Positions 43,063 to 52,332 of a stretch of 64,000 nucleotides of DNA are shown here, in pieces; the first letter of the stretch is position 1; each line of letters begins with the position of its first letter. Both the position numbers and the translations under genes were made by a program. This DNA comes from Nonomuraea jabiensis (GTDB taxonomy: Bacteria > Actinomycetota > Actinomycetes > Streptosporangiales > Streptosporangiaceae). The stretch covers positions 9,002,501-9,066,500 of the forward strand of contig NZ_JACHMB010000001.1 in NCBI RefSeq assembly GCF_014204795.1, given 5' to 3'. The notes under the pieces are model-generated. The model ran no database searches. It had not been told where the DNA came from and saw nothing but the letters and a program-made list of their open reading frames with translations.

Positions 43063-44663
43063 ATGAACGACAGCACTCCAACATCCCGATGGAACGGCTC
43101 CTATATCGCCGTCGACGGCGCCCCGTTCCCGACATCGGCGCCGAGGTGCACAACTCGAGTTCGAGCACGGTTCACGCAATCGCCGAGTCTTTCTCCACAG
43201 TGCGAGAGCTCGGCGCGAACACCGTGCTGGCGCCAGTGGCGTGGGATCTCTTCGAACCGGCGGAGGGTACGTTCGATTTCTCGCTGATCGACACGATGAT
43301 CTCCACGGCAGCCGGCCTCCGGTTGCGGTTGATCCCAATGTGGTTCGGGACGTGGAAGAACGCCGTATCGACCTACGTGCCACGCTGGGTCAAGACCGAC
43401 CTCGATCGTTTCCCTCGTGCCGTTGTCAGCGGCGGGCGCCGCATTGAGCATCTCACGGCGTTCTGTCCTGAATCCCGTGATGCCGACGCCCGCGCGTTCG
43501 CCGCGTTGATGCGGCGCATTCGCGAGGTCGACACGGACGGCGTCGTTCTGGCTGTGCAGGTGGAGAACGAGATCGGACTTCTGGGAGACACACGCGACCG
43601 AGGCGAGCTCGCGGAATCCGCCTTCGCGTCGGCTGTGCCTGCCGAAGTGGTGGACGCTGTTGCGAGCGACCCGTCGATGCCGCTGCATGCTGAGTGGGTC
43701 GATCACGGATCCCGCCGAGAGGGCACTTGGTCGGAGGTCTTCCCCGATGGTGACCGGCGGGACGAGGCTTTCATGGCGGCGGCGTTCGCCGCCTACGTCG
43801 GTCGCGTCGCAGCCGCCGGCGCCGCGGAGCACGACGTGCCCTTGTTCGTCAACGCCTGGTTGGATGCCGACAGCGTGCTCGATGGACCCGTCGCCGTCGC
43901 GGGGGGCAAACGCCCGGGAGACTATCCCAGCGGCGGCCCGGTCATTCCCGTGGCCGCGATCTGGGAGAAACTCGCGCCCGCACTGCACTTCCTCGCGGTC
44001 GACATGTACGTCGACGGGGGAGAGGACGTGTTCGAGGCCTACCGCAGCCGCCGCGGCCGGCTCTTCATACCGGAACTGCGCGCGGACGCCGTCGGCATCG
44101 GCCAGATGTTCTCCGCGCTCGGCACCCACCGTGCGCTGGGTGTGTCGCCGTTCGGAGTGGACAGCCTCGACCCCTGCGATGCGGGAAGCGCTCAGCTCAT
44201 CGATGCGTACTACCTCCTCAGGGCAGCCGCGCTCCTCATCCGCCAGAATCCGGATGCTACCGTCCGGTCGTTCGTGCTGTCAGAGACCCAGCCGGAAGCT
44301 CAACTGCACTTCGGCGACGCCACCATCCACATCCACTCCAAGGACGAGTGGGGCACGGTCACCCCTGTCTATCCTGCGTACGGGATCGTGATCGAGGACG
44401 GTGACGGCCTGTACATCATCGGGCGCGGGTTCTGGATCACGCTCGCCGGCAGCGACGACAAGCAGGTGTCATTCGCGTCGGCAACCCACTACCGCCTTGA
44501 GGGGGAAGCCCTGCGGCCGGTCCGGCACCTCAACGGTGACGAGACGGCAGGCGGGACCCTCATTCCCTTCCCGTTCACAGGGTCGCCGCTGGTTCCCGGG
44601 CGCGTCATCCCGACCCGAATTCCCGACGCGGGTATCGCTCGCATATCCGTCTACTCGTACTGA
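43063..44663 (+). pseudogene. GH42-like glycosidase with DUF5597-type end, N-terminal frameshift
   Basis: ATG at 43063 follows GGAGACACAGG and opens NDSTPTSRWNGSYIAVDGAP. The frame must shift at about 43125 to reach DIGAEVHNSSSSTVHAIAES, after which it is open to 44663. The barrel shows LGANTVLAPVAWDLFEPAEG, LAVQVENEIGLLGD with the acid/base Glu, and GRLFIPELRADAVGIG with a probable nucleophile Glu. A C-terminal sandwich follows. In the later frame an ATG at 43089 would give 524 residues, so a nearly complete enzyme is possible if the shift is a sequencing error. Predicted beta-galactosidase-type activity. Confidence 0.6.
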
Positions 44664-45079
44664 CCATCACGGGGAGCATCGATCATCGGGGTCACGATCT
44701 GGATCTGCGGTACGGATCGTGCCCTGACGATGCGTCGCCGGCAGTGGAACATCGCTCACTCACCCGGCGGCAAACGATCTGGTGGTCGGGCGGGACGGGC
44801 GCAGATGGCGGACAGGTCGTGGGCGAAGCGGTCGACGAGGGCAGCCAGGCCCACGACTTCATCGGTGCGGGGCACGCCGGGGACGGCGACTGGCCCGACG
44901 GCTCAAGCTCTCGTGGTCCGGATGCGGCCGGCGCCGGCCTTGCAAGGGAACACGGCCTGCAGCGGAACCTGGAGACGGTCATCCCTCGCCTGCCTCCAAC
45001 GCCGGTCGAAACCAGGCTCGTGGCTCGGCGACATCGCTCGAGCCGGCGCCTGCGCGGGGACCGTTCTGGGGCGAGACGC
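44664..45079. other. intergenic, no supported gene
   Basis: About 415 bases. On the minus strand a stretch at about 44800-44860 encodes DEVVGLAALVDRFAHDLSAI, which looks protein-like but has no start, family match or intact continuation. It is perhaps another gene scrap. Confidence 0.35.
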
Positions 45080-45265
45080 AGGCGTGCAGCGCTTGCTGGA
45101 ATGCGCCCGCCGCCTGGGCCTGGCGCTCAACACCGTGAAACGCTACGCCCGGGTCAGCGAACCCGAACGGCTGGCGCGTGTGCCGAAGTACCGGCCCACG
45201 CTCGTCGACCCGTTCCGCGACCATCTGCGCCAACGCCGGGCCGAAGACCCCGCCGTCCCGGCCTC
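45080..45265 (+). pseudogene. ISL3-family transposase fragment
   Basis: The frame reads LLECARRLGLALNTVKRYAR, then VSEPERLARVPKYRPTLVDP and FRDHLRQRRAEDP. This is the helix-turn-helix plus linker of actinobacterial ISL3 transposases (pattern ..LGLS.NTVR.YAR......RPS.LDP...HL..RW.EG). The zinc ribbon before it and the DDE core after it are missing. It abuts the truncated end of a YCII-type gene, so insertion followed by decay is likely. Confidence 0.65.
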
Positions 45266-45299
45266 ACCCTCCCGTTCCACCACGGCGGCACCGAAGGCG

Positions 45300-45572
45300 T
45301 CAGCACCATGTACGGACGCACTGGACCACCCAGAACCCGCCGAGCTGTTCCTTGGTCCCGGCGAACGGGCCGTCGGTCATCGTGGTCGTGCCGTCGCCGG
45401 GGCGTACGACGGTGGTGGCGTGCGAACCCGCCAGCCCGCCGACGAACACCCAGCAACTGGCGGCCTGTATGTCGGCGGTGACCTGGCTGGTGCGGGCCCG
45501 CTGCCGCAGGTCCTCCTCGGCCGGCCACGGCGCGTTCTCGTCGAACTGGACGGCCGGGCGGTACTCCCTCAC
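45300..45572 (-). pseudogene. YCII-like (YciI/DGPF-domain) protein, 3'-truncated
   Basis: GTG at 45572 with AAGGAG 6 bases upstream begins REYRPAVQFDENAPWPAEED. It continues ADIQAASCWVFVGGLAGSHA and TTVVRPGDGTTTMTDGPFAG then TKEQLGGFWVV. The TDGPFAGTKE.LGGF block is the signature of DGPF/YCII proteins. At about 45325 homology stops (QCVRTWC is foreign), close to the ISL3 scrap. The lost part should hold the last helix and strand of the ferredoxin-like fold. Such proteins are often next to ECF sigma factors, but none is present here. Confidence 0.6.
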
Positions 45573-45774
45573 GGCGAACTCCTTCGTAAGGGGATGCCGG
45601 GGCACACCGTCATCATCAAGCCCGCACCCCTGCGCCCGGCCGTGGCCGTCTGCACCCGCACGACTCCCTGTTACGCCAGGCCCGCCAGGCATGGGCCACC
45701 GATCCGTCGCAAAACCACGTCCGCCTGGCCTTCTACCTGCTGCCCATCACCCAAGCAACATCTTCAGAACACTC

Positions 45775-47198
45775 CTAGGTGGCCGGCGCGGCCTCGAGTA
45801 CCGGGCCGGTCTGTTGGTCCTTGTCGGTGGTGTCGTCGTCGCCGCCGTGCGCGTTGGGCACATGCCGGAACGCCCGCAGGGCGAGGACGGCCAGGCCCGC
45901 GTAGAAGGCGGCGCTGACGAAGCCCACCACGTGCACCCCGGAGGTGAACGCATCGCGGGCCGCGTCCAACAGGTCGCCACCCTGCTCCGCGGGCAGCCGA
46001 CCCACCACGGCGACCGCACGGTCGATGCTTTCCCGGGCGGCGTCGGCCACGCCGGACGGCAGGGAGCCGAGCGCGCCCCTCACGCCGGCCCGGTACACCG
46101 CGGTCCCGAGCGTGGCGAGCGTGGCGATGCCGAAGCCGGTCGCGAACTCGGCGGGTAACCGGTCCCGGCGACCAGCAGCCCGCCCGCGATCAGGTACGCC
46201 GGGCGGATCCGGCCGGCCAGCGGCGGGGTGGACAGGTTGCCGATGATCATCAGCACGTTGGGGACCATCAGGAGCAGGCCGGCTGTCAGCGGGCTCAGGC
46301 CGGTGACGTTCTGCAGGTACGACGTGACGAGCAGGAGGGTGCCGGCGCCCACCACGGCGGTCACGAACATCAGGGTCAGCGCGGAGCGGAACGTGCGGTT
46401 GCCGAACATCCGCAGGTCGAGCATCGGGCGCTCCAGATTCCGCTGCCGCCGGACGAACACCACCCCTGCCGCGATGCCGGACACCAGCGCCACGGCGGGC
46501 CACCACTGCCAGCCGCTGCGAACCAGTTCCTTCAGCCCGTAGACGAACGGCAGGATCGCCGCGAGGCACAGCACGACACTGACCGGGTCGAGCCTGCCCG
46601 CCTGCGCCGCGCGCCGGCCGGGGAGCAGGAAGGGGCCGCACACCAGCAGCAGCACCATTCCCGGCACGGCCACCAGGAACACCGACCCCCACCAGAAGTA
46701 CTCCAGCAGTACACCACCGACGAGTGGGCCGAGCGTCAGCCCGCCCATGAAGCAGGTCAGATAGATGGCCAGGGCGCGGCTGCGTTGCCTCTGGTCGGTG
46801 AACATGCCGGTGACCAGGGCCAGCACCGACGGCATCACCGCGGCGCCGGCCACGCCGAGCAGCGCCCTGCTGGCGATGAGCATTTGCGGGCTGGTGGAGA
46901 ATGCGGCGGCCACCGAGGCGATGCCGAACACGGCGCCGCCGATGAGCAGGAGTTTCTTGCGGCCGATCCGGTCACCGATGGTGCCCATGGTGACCAGGAA
47001 GCCCGCGATCAGCAGGCCGTAGATGTCCACGATCCACAGCTGTTGGATGCCGCTCGGCGCGAGCGCGGCGCTCAGGTGCGGAACGGCCAGGTACAGCACG
47101 GAGAAGTCCATCGAGACGAGGAACGTGGGCAAGCCGAGCACGGCCAGCCCTACCCATTCCCGCGGCCCGGCTCCGGGCCGCGTGTTCGCAGTGGTCAC
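45775..47198 (-). pseudogene. MFS drug-efflux transporter (DHA2 type), internally deleted
   Basis: GTG at 47198 begins the frame; segment 1 is GLPTFLVSMDFSVLYLAVPH. Then come IYGLLIAGFLVTMGTIGDRI and GVAGAAVMPSVLALVTGMF, as in 14-helix QacA/SmvA-type pumps, with a second loop AGRLDPVSVVLCLAA. At about 46155 the frame is lost after AYLIAGGLLVAGTG. A different frame then gives only the end, PAEFATGFGIATLATLGTAV and FYAGLAVLALRAFRHVPN. About three helices are missing, so the pump is probably dead. Confidence 0.7.
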
Positions 47199-47290
47199 AA
47201 CCTCATCCCTTCCGTAGGGCGACTGGCGCGTCGCCGGCCTGTCACCTTGGCTACGAACGGACTCGACGCCATTCGACACCGCCAAAAGAA

Positions 47291-48151
47291 TCAGAAGACG
47301 TTCTCACCCTCGGCCGAAAGGGGCGTCTCGTCGGAGACACTGAGACTGACTTCTCGCCAGGCCTCGTCGCCGGCGGCGAGTTCCTGTGCCGCCTGCTGCG
47401 CCAACGGCACGGCATCGGTGCCGAGCAGCAGGCGAAGGGGGGCATCATCGCGGCCGGCGATGTCCCGGACCACCTGGGCGACACGGCGCGCGCTCGTCGC
47501 CTCGTGACCGGAGGCGGCGCGCACCTGCTTGGCGAACGCGCCGATGGTCGACTGGTACGGCGCGCTGGGCTGCGCAATCGTCATCGACGAGCCCGCCCAG
47601 TCGGTACGCATACCGCCCGGCTCGAGAACAGTGATCTTCACTCCGAACGGCGCGAGTTCATGGGCAAGGCCGCTGGAGAATCCGGTGACGGCCCACTTCG
47701 CCGCCTGGTAGGCCGTCAGACCAGGGGCGGAGAAGCGGGCACTGAGCGAAGAGACCTGGATGAGATGACCATGGCCCTGCTCGCGCAGGATCGGCACGAC
47801 CGCCTTGGAAACGTTGACGACGCCGTAGAAGGTGGTTTCGATCTGCGTCCGGAAGGAGTCGATCGTCGTGTCCTCGAACGAGCCGAGGTCGCTGTAGCCG
47901 GCACTGTTGACGACGACATCGATGCGACCGAACCTTTCCACGGTCTGAGCCACCGCGCGCACGGCCGCGGCATGATCGGTCACGTCCAGGCGCAGCGCAA
48001 GCACTCTGTCGCCGTAGGCGTCCAGGAGATCCTCCAACCGCTCCGGGGTACGCGCCGTCGCCGCCACCCGATCACCGGCTTCGAGTGCGACCTCGACGAA
48101 CGCGCGGCCCAGACCGCGCGAACTTCCTGTCACGAACCACACCTTGGACAT
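47291..48151 (-). CDS. SDR-family oxidoreductase
   Basis: 286 residues from ATG at 48151 with GAGGAG 5 bases upstream. Motifs: VWFVTGSSRGLGRAFVEVAL, DVVVNSAGYSDLGSF (NSAG variant), QVSSLSARFSAPG, TAYQAAKWAVTGFSSGLAHE and EPGGMRTDW. The C-terminal extension (LRLLLGTDAVPLAQQAAQEL) matches the about 280-residue SDR subgroup also seen at 18.8 kb. On the same strand as the MFS remnant, 92 bases upstream of it. Substrate unknown. Confidence 0.85.
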   Translation of the reverse strand: MSKVWFVTGSSRGLGRAFVEVALEAGDRVAATARTPERLEDLLDAYGDRVLALRLDVTDHAAAVRAVAQTVERFGRIDVVVNSAGYSDLGSFEDTTIDSFRTQIETTFYGVVNVSKAVVPILREQGHGHLIQVSSLSARFSAPGLTAYQAAKWAVTGFSSGLAHELAPFGVKITVLEPGGMRTDWAGSSMTIAQPSAPYQSTIGAFAKQVRAASGHEATSARRVAQVVRDIAGRDDAPLRLLLGTDAVPLAQQAAQELAAGDEAWREVSLSVSDETPLSAEGENVF

Positions 48152-48253
48152 GGACACTCCTCGCTAGTGATCGACTCGTATGACGTGCTCGGTACGCCGG
48201 TGGAACCTGGTGGACGGGGTAAACGTGGATCCGGTGTGAGACGACGGCGCTGG

Positions 48254-48838
48254 TCACCGGCCGGCACCTGAGGTCACCCGGTAGCGCAGGTGCGTGACAC
48301 CGGGCGCATCAAGCACCCGGGTCAACTCCAACTCGATGCGATCGGCGCCGAACAGCCGCCGCCCGTCACCGAGCACGACCGGGATCAGGTGGATCTCCAG
48401 TTCGTCGAGCAGGCCCTCGCGCAGCAGCGACTGGGCGAGGGCGGCACCGTGCACCATCACATCCTTGTCGCCGGCGGCAGCCTTGGCCTCGCGCATGGCC
48501 GTTGCGACGTCGGACACGTAGTGCACCCAGCCGCTCTGCGGCGCCGGTAGGACACCACGCGTGGGTACGAAGATCGGCACACCGTGGTGATCACCGTGCC
48601 AGTGGCCGGCGTACTCGAACGTCTTGCGGCCCACCACGACCGCACCCGTCGCCATCGACTCGCCGAACACCTGCCCGCTGATCCCCGGCGGGTCGAAGTA
48701 CGGCGGCTCGGAGACGGGCTCGCCGAGCCACTCGTGCAGCCGCAGCCCGCCGTTCCCGAGCCCGTTGCCCGGCCCGTCGCCCGGGCCGGTGATGAACCCA
48801 TCGAGCGACATCGACATGTACAACACGGACTTCGCCAT
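48254..48838 (-). CDS. RibD C-domain / dihydrofolate reductase-like protein
   Basis: 194 residues from ATG at 48838 with AAGGAAACCG upstream. KSVLYMSMSLDGFITGPGDG begins the fold, followed by GAVVVGRKTFEYAGHW, VPIFVPTRG, and the nucleotide-binding KDVMVHGAALAQSLLREGLL with LDELEIHLIPVVLGDGRRLF. Such proteins are NADPH reductases of unknown substrate, usually part of stress or antibiotic-resistance loci. It is intact, unlike the fragment at 14.4 kb. No operon partner. Confidence 0.8.
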   Translation of the reverse strand: MAKSVLYMSMSLDGFITGPGDGPGNGLGNGGLRLHEWLGEPVSEPPYFDPPGISGQVFGESMATGAVVVGRKTFEYAGHWHGDHHGVPIFVPTRGVLPAPQSGWVHYVSDVATAMREAKAAAGDKDVMVHGAALAQSLLREGLLDELEIHLIPVVLGDGRRLFGADRIELELTRVLDAPGVTHLRYRVTSGAGR

Positions 48839-49027
48839 CGGTTTCCTTCCTTACCGGCGCAGGGCGAGCGCACCTGGCCTGATCATGTGGCCTGCCCGTA
48901 CCGTCACCGGGATGTGAGGCAACCGCCAGACAGATGTCCTTGTTCGAGGCCTGCCGGGGCGTCGCTCCCGCAGCAGGTGGATCCAGGGCGCGGCGATCAG
49001 CCGGACCGGCCCTGTCGCCGGCGAGCA

Positions 49028-49534
49028 CTAGGCCGGATGGCGCCAGGGCGTCACGGGCGCGCGGTGGTCGGCGGCGATGCCGTGCAGGAGGCACGCCTGA
49101 CGCGGCTCACGGGGGCACAGCACGAACGCCTCACTGATCGTCGCGCGATACAGGCGCCACGCCGCCGGTGCGGTGACGTCCTCGAGCGACAGGACGGCCC
49201 CACCCCGGCTGGGCTCTCCGGGGAAGATCTCGATACCGCGATCCAAGTCACGGCCGGTCAGCTCGGCCGCGGTGCCGGACAGATACACCGCCCGGCCGTG
49301 GTACGCCGGCACCGTCGAGTCGAAGATCACCATGCTCAGCCGGGGACGCGCGGCGAGGTTACGGGAGTGCCGCGTGTCGGGGCTGGACACCCAGAAGATC
49401 TCGGCGTAGTCGGCGGTCGCGAAGTAGACGGGCGACGTCCACGGAGCGCCGTCGGCGTCGGCGGTGCCGAGGACCACGTACAGGTTGGCGTCCATCAGAG
49501 CACGGGCATGGGCGTCCAGATCGACGTCGGTCAT
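49028..49534 (-). CDS. pyridoxamine 5'-phosphate oxidase-fold protein
   Basis: 168 residues from ATG at 49534 with a GGCGGGGGG stretch upstream. The split-barrel pattern is LYVVLGTADADGAPWTSPVY, then AEIFWVSSPDTRHSRNLAAR, LSMVIFDSTVPAYHGRAVYL, and AAWRLYRATISEAFVLCPRE. These proteins bind FMN or F420 and reduce small substrates. Its start overlaps the stop of a 54-codon ORF (ATGA), suggesting coupling. Substrate unknown. Confidence 0.75.
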   Translation of the reverse strand: MTDVDLDAHARALMDANLYVVLGTADADGAPWTSPVYFATADYAEIFWVSSPDTRHSRNLAARPRLSMVIFDSTVPAYHGRAVYLSGTAAELTGRDLDRGIEIFPGEPSRGGAVLSLEDVTAPAAWRLYRATISEAFVLCPREPRQACLLHGIAADHRAPVTPWRHPA

Positions 49535-49695
49535 GACGCCGCCCCCCGCCGCACCCGAAAGACAACGGCCATCGCGGCGCGCTCGGCTCCGTTCAGCCGG
49601 TCGGCGGGCGGGTACCACACTTGAGCAAGCAACGACCTCCAGTGGATCGAGAGCTCTTCCATGACGGTCACCCCGCATCCGCGGTCGTACATCAT
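49531..49695 (-). CDS. small protein of 54 residues with a perfect ribosome-binding site
   Basis: ATG at 49695 (or 49692) directly follows AAGGAGG, the strongest Shine-Dalgarno match in this part of the window. The ORF ends in TGA overlapping the start of the flavin-fold gene (ATGA). It reads MEELSIHWRSLLAQVWYPPA then DRLNGAERAAMAVVFRVRRG. No homologue recognised. It may be a leader ORF that couples translation of the downstream gene or a real small protein. Confidence 0.5.
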   Translation of the reverse strand: MMYDRGCGVTVMEELSIHWRSLLAQVWYPPADRLNGAERAAMAVVFRVRRGAAS

Positions 49696-49881
49696 GACCT
49701 CCTTGTTCGACGGTGTACGGCCAGTCTGGCGAGCGGCACGCACCTGGACATCCGTACTGAGCACCCAGCCACTACTGATCCGCTACGGAGCGGTCACTGA
49801 CGTACGCCACTCTGGTAGGCGTGGATTCGACCGCGATTGCGTCGGTGCGGCAACCGGGGTGAGGTTGGCGTTGGAGATGCC

Positions 49882-50298
49882 TTATAGCTGGGTGACGCCG
49901 CTGGCGCGCTCGATCAGGAAGCGGATGGCGACGCGTCCTTCAGCGTGGATGTTCGACAGGAACACCTCCCAGTCGGGGTATTCGTCGCTGAGCGCGCCGT
50001 GCAGGTTCTTGAGAGCCTCAGCATCCAGTCCGACGTCCGGCGAAAGAACCTCTGCGTGCCCCTCGACCTGAATCCATGGCCCGAAAAATCGGTCTGTGAA
50101 GACGCAGATCGAACCCCGTGGGTCTCGCCGTAGGTTACGGGTCTTGGCTCGCGCCTCCGTCGTGCTCAGCACAACGCGACCGGCACCGTCGAGAGCGACG
50201 ATCACGGGTGAGAGCTGGGAGCCTCCATCCTTGCGGCACGTACTGAGCACCGCGTGATGGTGATTGCGGAGAAAGTTCTGGGCCTGTTCGACTTTCAT
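49882..50298 (-). CDS. PPOX-class F420- or FMN-dependent oxidoreductase
   Basis: 138 residues from ATG at 50298 with GGGAAA 4 bases upstream. It reads QAQNFLRNHHHAVLSTCRKD, SQLSPVIVALDGAGRVVLST, RAKTRNLRRDPRGSICVFTD and FFGPWIQVEGHAEVLS, a standard split-barrel oxidoreductase of the PPOX class, many of which use F420 in actinobacteria. Together with the broken DDN gene at 42.5 kb it points to an F420-making host (inference). It lies 13 bases downstream of a carboxypeptidase gene on the same strand. Confidence 0.8.
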   Translation of the reverse strand: MKVEQAQNFLRNHHHAVLSTCRKDGGSQLSPVIVALDGAGRVVLSTTEARAKTRNLRRDPRGSICVFTDRFFGPWIQVEGHAEVLSPDVGLDAEALKNLHGALSDEYPDWEVFLSNIHAEGRVAIRFLIERASGVTQL

Positions 50299-50311
50299 GG
50301 ATTTTCCCGAT

Positions 50312-51691
50312 TCAGATAGCGCTTCTCAGCGAGCTTTGGTGCGATGCCAGGGTGCCCCCTGAATGGGCGTTCACCTCTGATGGAGCTGCGGCCGTGTGCG
50401 CGGCGGCGATCAGGGCGGCACCAAGCTGCACCGCGACCAGCCTGCGGATCTCGATCGGCGGGCCGGGGGAGTCGGATTCGGCCTGGCCGTACCAGAGGTC
50501 GAAACGTTCGGCGAGCAGGCGACGCTGCTCGCCGATGGCTGGTGCCACGTTGCCGGCGGCGAGCTCGGCGTCGAGCATGCGCAGGAATACTCCAAGCAGG
50601 CGCAGCCGCAGCAGGTGCACCGTCTGACGGTTGCCGAACTCCTCGGCGACCGTGGCCGGCCGATGGGGATCGTGCGAGGCCTCTTCCAGCTCGCCGAGCT
50701 TACGGAAGCTTTCCAGCGTTCCCTCGGTCGAGCGGCGGAACGGCGAATGCACAGTCAGATCGCCGACGACGGCCTGCATGCTCGCCTGCAGCGCATCGAT
50801 CAGCTCGCGCCGGGCCGCGTTTCCCTCAGCGGCGATCTCCCCATAGGTGCGGCCGGTGGGACTTCGATCCGACACCCGCTCGTCGGTCCAATAGGGCACC
50901 TCGGTGACCAAGTGGAGCGCGCCGTATCTGGCTGCGTAGTCAGCGCTGCTGCCGCCGACGCCGAAGGCCACGCCCACCTGCGACCCCGGCGGGGTCAGGT
51001 AGACGGCGGGGACGATCGGTGTGGCGCCGGGCAGTTCCGGCTCACCGTGATGCAGCGGGAGGCCTTCCATGCCCGGCAAGGCAGCCAGTTGCTCGGCGAG
51101 CGCCGGGTCTTCACGGTTGATGTAGAAGAACGCGCCCTGGTACTCGCCGTTGTGCAGGGAGTAGACCAGCGACGGGCGTACCTCGTCCATCAGCCGCATG
51201 AGCGCGGCGGTCTCCGGTAACGGGCGGTCGAAGGAGTAGTCGCCGGCGGTCAGCGGGAAGGTCCACTCGACCTGGTCGGCCAGGTCGGGGCGGTAGAAGT
51301 GCTCGGCGTAGGCGCGGCGGTCGCCGGGGCGGTCGTACCAGCCTTCGTTCAGGCGGGCGCCGTCGGGGTCCGCGCACGCCACGACATGCCAGCGAAAGCC
51401 TGACTCTGCCCGCAGTTGCGGGTGCCGGCAGAGCAGTTTCAGCAACGTGAGGGCGGTCAAGGCCCCGACAGGCTCGTTGGGATGCGGTCCGGCGATGACC
51501 ACCGCGTCGGCTGGGCCGTCGCCGACCGTCACGGCATACAGCGGGTCGCCCATCCGCGAGGTGCCGATGCGGCGCAGCCGTACATGGCGGGGATGGGCGG
51601 CGGCCAGCTCCTCCAGCTCGGCCTGGAGCGCGTCGACGGATGGGAACGCGGAGCTCTCGGGGACGCGGCTCATGTACTCGGCAACATTCAT
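50312..51691 (-). CDS. M14-family zinc carboxypeptidase
   Basis: 459 residues. The zinc site is VVIAGPHPNEPVGALTALTL (HxxE) and VYSLHNGEYQGAFFYINRED (second His). An M14 core of about 300 residues precedes a helical C-terminal region (LRLRLLGVFLRMLDAELAAG). No signal peptide, so cytoplasmic. The start is ATG at 51691 or 51673; the former lies only 26 bases from the start of the divergent TetR gene, which probably controls it. It is within 1.1 kb of the RiPP precursor, but a link is only a guess. Confidence 0.85.
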   Translation of the reverse strand: MNVAEYMSRVPESSAFPSVDALQAELEELAAAHPRHVRLRRIGTSRMGDPLYAVTVGDGPADAVVIAGPHPNEPVGALTALTLLKLLCRHPQLRAESGFRWHVVACADPDGARLNEGWYDRPGDRRAYAEHFYRPDLADQVEWTFPLTAGDYSFDRPLPETAALMRLMDEVRPSLVYSLHNGEYQGAFFYINREDPALAEQLAALPGMEGLPLHHGEPELPGATPIVPAVYLTPPGSQVGVAFGVGGSSADYAARYGALHLVTEVPYWTDERVSDRSPTGRTYGEIAAEGNAARRELIDALQASMQAVVGDLTVHSPFRRSTEGTLESFRKLGELEEASHDPHRPATVAEEFGNRQTVHLLRLRLLGVFLRMLDAELAAGNVAPAIGEQRRLLAERFDLWYGQAESDSPGPPIEIRRLVAVQLGAALIAAAHTAAAPSEVNAHSGGTLASHQSSLRSAI

Positions 51692-51720
51692 AATGAGATT
51701 ACGGTAATAATAAGATTATG
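51689..51720. promoter_or_regulatory. compact divergent promoter with nested inverted repeats
   Basis: Only 26 bases separate the two divergent start codons. Outer arms CATAAT (51689-51694) and ATTATG (51715-51720) mirror each other and contain both ATGs. Inside lies ATTAC-g-GTAAT (51698-51708). The stretch is strongly AT-rich against a GC-rich background. There is no space for two normal leaders, so both mRNAs may be leaderless, or the real starts are internal. Confidence 0.5.
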
Positions 51721-52332
51721 AGAATGACAAGGGCTGAGGCCAAGCAGCGCAACCGGCAGGCCCTGCTGGCCGCCGCGCGCCTGATCGTCGCCCGCGACGG
51801 CCACCGGGCCAAGCTGGAGGAGATCGCCGAGCAGGCCGAGCTGACCACCGGTGCCGTCTACTCGCTGTTCGGCAGCAAGAACGGACTGCTCGTCGCCCTG
51901 GTCACCGACCACCTCACCCCGCACTACGACAGCATCGAGCAGGCCATCCCTGCCGGCATGGGCCTCGTCGAGGCGGTGGAGGTCTTCGCCCGCCACTACC
52001 GCCACCTGTGCGACGACCCCGACGCGCTGCGCGACCTGTCGTTCGAAATCAGCCTGCAGGACCTGGCCCTGCGCGACCCCGAACTGGCACCCAAACTCGC
52101 CGCCTCCGTCCGGGCACACGAACAACGCCTGACCGCGCTGCTGTCCGGCAGACTCCATGACGGGAACGCACTCACGCCTGGCCAGGCGCAACGCCTGGCC
52201 ACGGCGCTGCGCGCGCTCCTGGTCGGCCTGAGTCAGGGTGTCATCCTCGGCCTCGCCGACGCCGCCCCCCAGGACTATTTCGCCGCCACCGCCCGCGCCC
52301 TGATCACCCCGGACGTACTCGGACCGCCCTGA
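51718..52332 (+). CDS. TetR-family regulator
   Basis: 204 residues from ATG at 51718 (ATG at 51724 is next). DNA-binding domain: RNRQALLAAARLIVARDGHR, KLEEIAEQAELTTGAVYSLF, GSKNGLLVALV. Ligand domain: HYRHLCDDPDALRDLSFEIS, LAASVRAHEQRLTALLSGRL. Divergent from the carboxypeptidase gene. It may repress both genes by binding the AT-rich palindromes between them; it might also act on the RiPP genes 430 bases downstream on the same strand. Confidence 0.85.
   Translation: MRMTRAEAKQRNRQALLAAARLIVARDGHRAKLEEIAEQAELTTGAVYSLFGSKNGLLVALVTDHLTPHYDSIEQAIPAGMGLVEAVEVFARHYRHLCDDPDALRDLSFEISLQDLALRDPELAPKLAASVRAHEQRLTALLSGRLHDGNALTPGQAQRLATALRALLVGLSQGVILGLADAAPQDYFAATARALITPDVLGPP

Noticed and set aside
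43241..44391. Small plus- and minus-strand ORFs inside the GH42-like gene
   Set aside because: They are other-frame shadows of the glycosidase coding sequence.
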